From Blastococcus sp. CT_GayMR20 (GTDB taxonomy: Bacteria > Actinomycetota > Actinomycetes > Mycobacteriales > Geodermatophilaceae): a DNA stretch of 38,622 bases. The notes under the pieces are model-generated. The model had not been told where the DNA came from, searched no databases, and worked only from the letters and a program-made list of their open reading frames with translations. The position numbers and the translations under genes were made by a program. The number at the start of each line of letters is the position of its first letter. Position 1 is the stretch's first letter. Location: NCBI RefSeq assembly GCF_004570345.1, contig NZ_SPQM01000034.1, positions 1-38,622 of the forward strand, given 5' to 3'. Positions 33,901 to 38,622 of this stretch are shown here, in pieces.

Positions 33901-36522
33901 GGTGACGGCGAGGGCGCCGTCGGGGCGTACGGCGGTGACGGTGAAGCGGTCGCCGTTCTTCACCCAGTCCACGGCGGTGATCGGCAGGGCGCGGTTGTTG
34001 GCTCGGGTGAGAATCGGGTCGCCGGCGCTGGCCCGGGTGCCGTCGGCCAGGAGGACCTCAGCACCCGACGGCCCGCTGAGCTCTGCCAGGCGGTCGGCCC
34101 GGGCCCGGGCGTTGAGCTGCCCAACGACCTCGCGGGTGGCGGCCAGCAGCAGCGCGTCGGCGCCGCGGGCTCGGTCGGCGGCCCAGGCGGCGTAGGCCTG
34201 ATCGGCGCAGGTGGCCAGGTCGCCGACGTGTACCCGGCCGTGGTCGAGGTAGAAGCCCAGTCCGGTGGTGTCCCCGTCGCGGATCGCGACGGTGGCCGCG
34301 GCCTCGGCCGGGTCGGTGAAGCGCACCAGCTGCGTGAGCGTCACCGCGCCATGGGTGGCGGCGATCTCGGCCAGCACGCCGCCGGCGGCCACCGAGGACA
34401 GCTGCTGGGAGTCACCGACCAGCCGCACCGACCCGCCGCGCCCCAGTACGTGCTCCACGGCGCGAGCCAGCTCCAGGGTGCCGGCCATGCCCGCCTCGTC
34501 GATGACCACCAACGTGCCCGGCCCGATGTCGGGCGACCGGTCGGGCAGCGGGTCGGCGTCCAGGGCCCAGACCAGCTTGGCCAGGGTGTCGCAGGAGGCA
34601 CCCATGGCCTCCCGCAATGCGGTGGTGGCCACCGCCGACGGCGCCAGACCCAGCACCGTGCCGCCGCCGGCGGTCCAGGCGCGGGCGAGGGCGGCCAGCG
34701 CGGTGGTCTTGCCCGCACCGGCCGGCGCGATCGCCAGCTGCGCCCGGGCGCCGCTGCCGGCCAGCTCGCGGACCAGCTGCGCCTGGCCGGGATTGAGCTC
34801 GATGCCGTTGGCGGTGGCCTCCAGCAGCGCCAGCTCCACCACGGCCGGGTCGACCCGCCGACCGTCGGTGCGGCCGGCCGCGGCCAGCAGCAGCGCCTCG
34901 GCGTCCAACACCTTCTGGGAGGTGTAGAGCTGGGCGCCGGCCACGGTGTAGACGCTGGCGCCGTCGGAGCGGCGCAGCTGCGGCGGCTCCACCGCCGGAT
35001 CCGGGTCGCCCAGCGGGATGGACAGGGCCGGGGAGAGCGCCCGTTCGGTGATGCCGGCGACCGCGGCATCTACCTCCTCGGGCGCCAGAGCCGCGGTGCG
35101 GACGACGCGTTCGGCCTCGGCGCGGACGTGCCAGAGCTGCCAGGTGGCCCGCTGCGCGCAGACCGCGTCCAGCACCTGGGTGGCGGCCGTCCGCGCCCAG
35201 GCCTCGGTGGCGCGGGGAGGCGACGGGGTCCGGGGCCGCAAGACGTCGGCGAGCATGCGGGACAGCCCGGTCGGCCCGCCGAGCACGCCGAGTGCCTGCC
35301 GCCGCCAGGCGGCCCGTTGTTCTGCCAGCGAGCGGGGCTCGTGTTTGGCCTCCCGCGTCTCCAGGGTGGCCTGCTGGGCCAGCGCGATCGCCTCGCAGGT
35401 CGTGGGGGTCCGCTCGTGGTCGGCCTGAAAGCCCGCGGTCAGCTCGCCGCGGCGGGCCTCGATGGCCTGCCGCCGGGAGGACCAGGCGGCCAGCAGCCGC
35501 GGGTCCATCCCGACGATTTCCCGCACCGGGCGCCGGCCCGGATCCCGGCCCGGGCGGTCGGCGAACCGGACGCCGAGGCGGGTGACCAGCCCGGCCTCCA
35601 GCCGGGTGTCGTACCGCTCCGAGGCGGCGACCGCGGCCTTGTACAGCACCCGCCCGTCCAGCGCCCGCCATCGACCGTCGCGGGTCTGCACCTTATTGCT
35701 CACCGCCATGTGGCTGTGCAGATCCGGATCCCCGGCCCGGGAGTCCCGATGGGTGAACACCGCCGCGATCAATCCGGTGGTCTCCACCTGCCGCACGCCA
35801 CCGGCGCCCAGCCGGCTGAAGCTGGCGTTGTGCTCCAGCCAGGACAGGGCGTCGGCGACCGCCGCGGCGTGGGCGGCCTCGATCTGCGCGGCCACCTCCG
35901 GTGGGGCAAGCGCCCACAGCGCCGAGACCGACTTGACCGGGGAGAAGGTGAGGTCGTAGCCAGCCACCGCGGTGGTCGCCGGCCGGGAGGCGCGCGCCAC
36001 GAACCCCGACAGCTCCCGCGCGTCCCGCGCCGGGCGGCCGTAGGCCTCCAGAAACATGTCTTTGGCCAGGGCGCTCCGGATGTCGGCTCGGTCCTGAGTC
36101 GGGATCGGCGCGTCTCGCGGCGAGCCTCTGGCGGTGTTGAAGGCCGCGAACTCCTCGGCGCACCGAGCCCGAAAGCTATTACTGGAGGCAGGAAAGGTGA
36201 GAAACGGCTGCCCCAGCGCTCCGGCCGCCCGAGCCTCCTCCGCCGACCTCCCCGCCGCCAGCGCATCCCGCTCCAGCCTGGCGGCGTCCGGGTGCCGGCC
36301 TTCACCGAACAGCGCCATCATCTGCTGCTCGCTCACCGCCTGGCCGGCCTGCAGCCCACCGAGGCCAGCCAGACCGGCCCCTGCCCACCGGCCGGGGGAC
36401 TCGCCACGCTGCGAGTAGTAGTCCCCCAGCCCGGCGTGGCCCCGGTCGGTCGCGTCGAAGGCCGCCACCTGCCGCGTCAGGTAGACGTAGCCGTCTCCGG
36501 CGGTCAGCTTGTGCAGCGACAT
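30976..36522 (-). CDS. MobF relaxase-helicase fused to DnaG-like primase domain
   Basis: 1848 aa from ATG 36522 (MSLHKLTAGDGYVYLTRQ, a typical TrwC/MobF start; longer frames upstream look noncoding). Residues 1-330 form the relaxase: candidate catalytic tyrosines Tyr35/Tyr36 (GDYYSQRG) and metal-binding histidines in DPDLHSHMAVSNK (His269, His271). Residues about 590-1010 form a TraI/RecD-like helicase (APAGAGKTTALA, Lys605; later VIDEAGMAGT, YASTVHGAQGSTAQ). After a long Ala/Pro-rich region, about 1500-1720 resembles a DnaG primase core and TOPRIM (PIRDTDGAIRGFIARRN, KYLNTPSTDLFRKGEHLLGL, VEGPMDAIAL with Glu1616, ATDNDPAG). It nicks oriT, unwinds the transferred strand and may prime its complement in the recipient. 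Confidence 0.92.
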   Translation of the reverse strand: MSLHKLTAGDGYVYLTRQVAAFDATDRGHAGLGDYYSQRGESPGRWAGAGLAGLGGLQAGQAVSEQQMMALFGEGRHPDAARLERDALAAGRSAEEARAAGALGQPFLTFPASSNSFRARCAEEFAAFNTARGSPRDAPIPTQDRADIRSALAKDMFLEAYGRPARDARELSGFVARASRPATTAVAGYDLTFSPVKSVSALWALAPPEVAAQIEAAHAAAVADALSWLEHNASFSRLGAGGVRQVETTGLIAAVFTHRDSRAGDPDLHSHMAVSNKVQTRDGRWRALDGRVLYKAAVAASERYDTRLEAGLVTRLGVRFADRPGRDPGRRPVREIVGMDPRLLAAWSSRRQAIEARRGELTAGFQADHERTPTTCEAIALAQQATLETREAKHEPRSLAEQRAAWRRQALGVLGGPTGLSRMLADVLRPRTPSPPRATEAWARTAATQVLDAVCAQRATWQLWHVRAEAERVVRTAALAPEEVDAAVAGITERALSPALSIPLGDPDPAVEPPQLRRSDGASVYTVAGAQLYTSQKVLDAEALLLAAAGRTDGRRVDPAVVELALLEATANGIELNPGQAQLVRELAGSGARAQLAIAPAGAGKTTALAALARAWTAGGGTVLGLAPSAVATTALREAMGASCDTLAKLVWALDADPLPDRSPDIGPGTLVVIDEAGMAGTLELARAVEHVLGRGGSVRLVGDSQQLSSVAAGGVLAEIAATHGAVTLTQLVRFTDPAEAAATVAIRDGDTTGLGFYLDHGRVHVGDLATCADQAYAAWAADRARGADALLLAATREVVGQLNARARADRLAELSGPSGAEVLLADGTRASAGDPILTRANNRALPITAVDWVKNGDRFTVTAVRPDGALAVTHTATGRRITLPADYTRNHVQLGYASTVHGAQGSTAQTCHTVLTGTEPRQLLYVALSRGRAANHLYLSTAGDGDPHSVISPAAVSPPTATDLLADMLARDGAQTSAAQARRALSDPAEQLHSAATRYADALRFAAEHHLGSPTGEKLENAAEQLHKGLTCAAAWPTLRGHLALLAVGGADPIRALTAAVGARELDSAADPAAVLDWRLHVPGRTGPLPWLPGVPATLTADPHWGAYLTGRATHLRQCADRMAQAAAAMTPATAPAWAQPLLDPQHGSLRADLAVWRATLGVPDSDRRPTGPPRQAAAERQHQRQLDDAVVTAGPTRGGAVWAALADSVDPRIRRDPHWTALADRLAAADRAGRDAAGLLVAVAAQRPLPDDLPAAALWWRLAPHLTPASVPTAPGAAALRPDWCPALLDLLPDQHTQRVLADPAWPALVTAVTTAARAGWPPADLLNTAVAGLPAAVVNDQTSTGLVEALVFRIAALTDPAPLDAPEPLPADLQPPDDAHHLYPLDVPPAVTTTAPPDLPTGDEPAPFDPDYDTPPPTAATGYLTPDPLTATGALEAGDEADYLLEQHFWATAAVGRERLIELHTQAAAFFTAHYPDSWAPGYLRQRLGTDLATDPRFSPGYAPAGWTALVDHLRRRGATDGELLAAGLAQRARTGALIDRFRDRLTFPIRDTDGAIRGFIARRNPAAADDDRAGPKYLNTPSTDLFRKGEHLLGLYEGRQALAEGATPALVEGPMDAIALTLATDGQTVGLTTLGIATLGTSLTDRQADLLRPYLSAEGPGILVATDNDPAGQQAAERIFWQLTARGGDPRRLALPHGLDPADLFHRDGATALRAAIDTADSLAHHLLDARITAAAGDGSPSAVRDAVREAAAIIAALPPARWLTHIDHVTNALQLPPGTVHMAVLDARPTPAVPPVTGVSNRPPRNPSRRGRSAVQGGTPPGLSTRHARNAPGVRPDTGPPTP

Positions 36523-37158
36523 CACGGCCGCGGACGGTAGAAGCGCAACCTCCAGTTCTTCTCCAGTCCCAACGGATGCCAGCAGCCGGGGCGCAACGCT
36601 CTCTCTCGCTTCCGCCACGGCGCTGCATTCCGCCAGCGACCGGATGGCAAGGCGTCGACCAGCCCGATCATCAACGGAGCAGCGTCGAGGGAGACCGGGC
36701 CGCGCCACGACCTCGGGGACCCGTCAACTGCCCCTGCCAGGCATGACTGATCGATCACCACGCAGTCCAGCGCCGTCCACGTGGGCGCCGACGTACCGTC
36801 CGAGAAGGACAGGCTCGCGCCGGGCGCAACTGATCCCACCGACTGCCGGGCGGGCGGTATCGACGACGCCGTCGATGGCCAGATGGCCGATGTCGCAGCC
36901 GATCGCACACGTGCTGGTGTGGGGCATGGCCCTTGTCGACCTGCGCTGGTCTGACCGACAGTGCAAGACGTGTGTCGGCTCGTGATCTTGATGGTCCGGG
37001 GAATCTCCAGTGGGCGGGCTGGCTGGTCGATCGGCTGTCTCGTCGTGTGCTGGCCCGGGCGATGAGGCCGGATGAGTCGGGGAGTGGGAAGGGGTGCTAC
37101 TGCAGGGGGGCGGCGCGGTGGCGCGAGGGGTCGGCACCGAGAAGAGCAGGTTGTGAGG
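36523..37158. other. Noncoding region upstream of relaxase, candidate oriT area
   Basis: No gene is convincing in these roughly 640 bp. Two 11-bp-phased CTCCAGT units lie at 36548-36569 (ACCTCCAGTTC, TTCTCCAGTCC), 26-47 bp before the relaxase ATG, and a TGATCGATCA palindrome is at 36748-36757. oriT sites often lie beside relaxase genes, but I could not identify a nic site. Confidence 0.4.
36548..36569. repeat. Two phased CTCCAGT repeats before the relaxase gene
   Basis: ACCTCCAGTTC (36548-36558) and TTCTCCAGTCC (36559-36569) are adjacent 11-bp units sharing the CTCCAGT core and the spacing of the 9134-9256 array. Confidence 0.5.
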
Positions 37159-37198
37159 CGGCTGGCCACCCCGCACGGGGGGACGGAGCGGCCAGCCG
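37159..37198 (-). terminator. Stem-loop after parB-like gene
   Basis: CGGCTGGCC (37159-37167) pairs with GGCCAGCCG (37190-37198), and the inner CCCCG-CA-CGGGG (37169-37180) forms a second stem. The structure begins four bases beyond the stop of the leftward ParB-like gene and probably ends its transcription; no U-tract follows. Confidence 0.5.
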
Positions 37199-37202
37199 GC
37201 TA

Positions 37203-38622
37203 TCAGGGTGCGTTAGCTGCTTCGGGTTCGTCCAGTCCGCCGGTCTCGTCCTCGGCCGGCGGCACGTTCGGGGGCGGCTGCTCGCCGCAGGCTCGTTGCT
37301 CGACGGGGGCCAGGGTGTAGCCGCAGGACTGGAGGAACCGCAGGTAGCGCGCCGTGTGGGGGCGCACGGTGCGCCAGTCTGAGCGGTCGGTGCACTCCTC
37401 GTAGCCGGCGAGCACCTGGCCCAGGGCCAGCGTCAGGGCGCGGGCCTCGCTGGCCTGCTCGACCAGGTCTGCGAGCGCAGTGGATCGGCCGTAGCTGGCT
37501 GTCTCGGTGCAGCCGAGGAGTTCGGCGGCCAGCTGGTTGCCGCCGACGCCGGTGACGATGGTGCCGTCGTGGGCGAGCGCGGCGGCGAGGAACGCTGCGC
37601 TGCCCTTGGGCGCGGTCTTGCGTGTCAGTAGCGCGCGCAGCCAGGTCCGGCGGACGGTCTCGGCGCTGGCCCACGCCTTGTTGGACTCGATCACGTGGCG
37701 GCGCTGGGCGCGGGCGGCCTCCCGCTCGCCCTCGTCCATCTCGGCGATCTTCTTGCGGTCGGCATCCGATTCGGAGGTGGCCCAGCGGTCGCGGTGTGCG
37801 TGTCCGGCGGGGTCGGTGCAGACGTAGCGGGCACCGATCCAGGACCGCCACACCGGCTGCGACTGGTTTCCCGCCTCCTCGGTCTCCTCCGGGTCGTCGA
37901 GGGTTCCGGCGTCGTCGGAGGTCGGGAGTTCGGCGCCGGGGGTGACGTAGCCGGACAGGGTGGTCACGTATGCCGCGTGGCCGGGGCATCCGGCGTGGCT
38001 GTCCGCGGTGAGCTGGACCCCGTCGGTGTCGGTCAGCCGCTGCAGGTCGGTGGCGGTGTTGCCGTAGCCGGGGCGGTCGATCACCGTGATACCGGCGGTG
38101 CGCAGTTGGTCGGCGACTCGCGCCCGCTCGGCGGTCTCGGCGCGAGCGTCGCGCAGCCGCTGCGCGGTGTGGTCGAACTGCCCGCCCCTGGCGGCCAGCA
38201 CGAGGGCCTTCACCGCTTCGGGGTCGTCCTCGAACTCCGCGACCGTGGCGGCCTGGGCCAGGTCGAGGAAGTCGTAGCGGACGGTCGCGGCCTGCGCCAG
38301 GTCCGATCCGGCCACGGCGAGGGCGGCGGTGACCTCGCCGCGCTTGACGCGGGTCCGCTTGGCGATCTGCGTGGGACTGATCCCGAACGCGGCCAGTTGG
38401 GCGATCACGCCGACTCGTTCGGCGGTGGTCAGCCCGGCCCGGTGCTCGTTCTCCGCCCACTGGGTGACCAGCCGTTCCACCTCGGCGGCGTCGCCGACGG
38501 TCTCGTCGGCGGCGACGACGACGGGCACGGTGGGCCGCCCGGCCTCGATGGCGGCCAGGGTGCGGCGGTGCCCGAGGCGGACTCGCAGCCGCCCGTCGGC
38601 GGTGCGCACGGCGACGATCGGC
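37203..38622 (-). CDS. ParB/RepB/Spo0J-like protein (N-terminus outside window)
   Basis: The frame is open to the window's last base (PIVAVRTADGRLRVRLGHRR), so the start lies beyond it; 472 residues are visible. The visible beginning is the end of a ParB-N nuclease-like domain, with GHRRTLAAIEAG as the R-R box and WAENEHRAGLTTAERVGVIA following. Then comes a helix-turn-helix (ISPTQIAKRTRVKRGEVTAA). The C-terminal 250 residues are element-specific, with paired Cys/His positions (SHAGCPGHAAYV, YVCTDPAGHAHRD). ParB proteins bind parS-like sites for partition or regulate plasmid genes. It may bind the phased repeats noted here, but that is untested. Confidence 0.85.
   Translation of the reverse strand, partial: PIVAVRTADGRLRVRLGHRRTLAAIEAGRPTVPVVVAADETVGDAAEVERLVTQWAENEHRAGLTTAERVGVIAQLAAFGISPTQIAKRTRVKRGEVTAALAVAGSDLAQAATVRYDFLDLAQAATVAEFEDDPEAVKALVLAARGGQFDHTAQRLRDARAETAERARVADQLRTAGITVIDRPGYGNTATDLQRLTDTDGVQLTADSHAGCPGHAAYVTTLSGYVTPGAELPTSDDAGTLDDPEETEEAGNQSQPVWRSWIGARYVCTDPAGHAHRDRWATSESDADRKKIAEMDEGEREAARAQRRHVIESNKAWASAETVRRTWLRALLTRKTAPKGSAAFLAAALAHDGTIVTGVGGNQLAAELLGCTETASYGRSTALADLVEQASEARALTLALGQVLAGYEECTDRSDWRTVRPHTARYLRFLQSCGYTLAPVEQRACGEQPPPNVPPAEDETGGLDEPEAANAP

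Noticed and set aside
31975..36540. Very long plus-strand open frame (about 1500 codons) antisense to the relaxase
   Set aside because: Gly/Val/Gln/Arg-rich with no domain; a mirror of GC-biased codons. The minus strand carries clear relaxase, helicase and primase motifs.
36522..37169. Minus-strand frame of 215 codons between relaxase and ParB-like genes
   Set aside because: No domain, Arg/Pro/Ser-rich composition, and it crosses the stem-loop and phased repeats.
37322..37340. GGACTGGAGGA resembling the 11-bp unit inside the ParB-like gene
   Set aside because: A single copy without an adjacent phased unit, explained by the coding sequence.
1..38622. CRISPR arrays, tRNA and rRNA genes, integrase
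   Set aside because: Looked for regularly spaced repeats, tRNA-like cloverleaf sequence and tyrosine or serine recombinase motifs on both strands; none seen by eye.

Overview
This is high-GC actinobacterial DNA. Evidence is the strong G/C bias at third codon positions, frequent GTG starts, ATGA/GTGA stop-start overlaps, an SCO6880-type transfer protein, and a MobF relaxase of the size found in actinobacterial conjugative elements. The gene content suggests part of an integrative conjugative element or conjugative plasmid, perhaps from a Geodermatophilaceae-like host (the host is a guess). No integrase, att site or replication initiator lies inside the window.

Layout. (1) 1-6505: a Tad/Flp-type pilus operon (TadB, cut by the window edge, TadC, a Flp-like pilin, three TadE/TadG-like pseudopilins) ending in a large LysM plus transcriptional-activator-like protein. 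(2) 6506-7652: a palindromic operator followed by a Phd-like/RelE-like toxin-antitoxin pair. (3) 7653-9390: a decayed stretch with a broken plus-strand gene, a truncated MFS transporter and an array of 11-bp repeats. (4) 9391-22065: a tightly coupled type IV secretion operon: atypical TadZ/MinD-like ATPase, VirB2-like small membrane protein, VirB8-like protein, VirB6-like protein, SCO6880 protein, VirB4-like ATPase, transglycosylase/M23 hydrolase, VirD4 coupling protein and four accessory proteins. (5) 22467-29157: a cargo island. A protein of the 5-hmdU DNA kinase helical-domain ('DNA base hypermodification') family faces a seven-gene leftward operon. (6) 29440-30656: a broken methyltransferase and an M48 membrane metalloprotease. 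(7) 30976-38622: an 1848-aa relaxase-helicase-primase fusion and a partial ParB-like protein, both leftward.

The cargo island is the most interesting part. In transcription order the operon encodes an acyl-carrier-protein-like protein, a thymidylate-synthase-like enzyme, a holo-ACP synthase, an XRE repressor, an ImmA/IrrE metallopeptidase fused to a chagasin-like (I42) cysteine-peptidase inhibitor, a papain-like (C1) cysteine peptidase, and a MazG-thymidylate-kinase fusion. Every junction is overlapping or within 6 bp. The promoter looks leaderless and carries an inverted repeat between -35 and -10. I infer a nucleotide or DNA-base modification pathway (TS-like, kinase, MazG, hmdU-kinase-like protein, carrier protein plus its activating transferase) combined with an ImmA/XRE switch and a peptidase-inhibitor pair. 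It may be a defence or anti-restriction cargo. The family assignments are well supported by motifs; the integrated function is a hypothesis.

The same 11-bp-phased CTCCAGT repeats occur upstream of the transfer operon and immediately upstream of the relaxase start, which suggests a shared regulator or DNA-processing protein for the two halves of the conjugation machinery.
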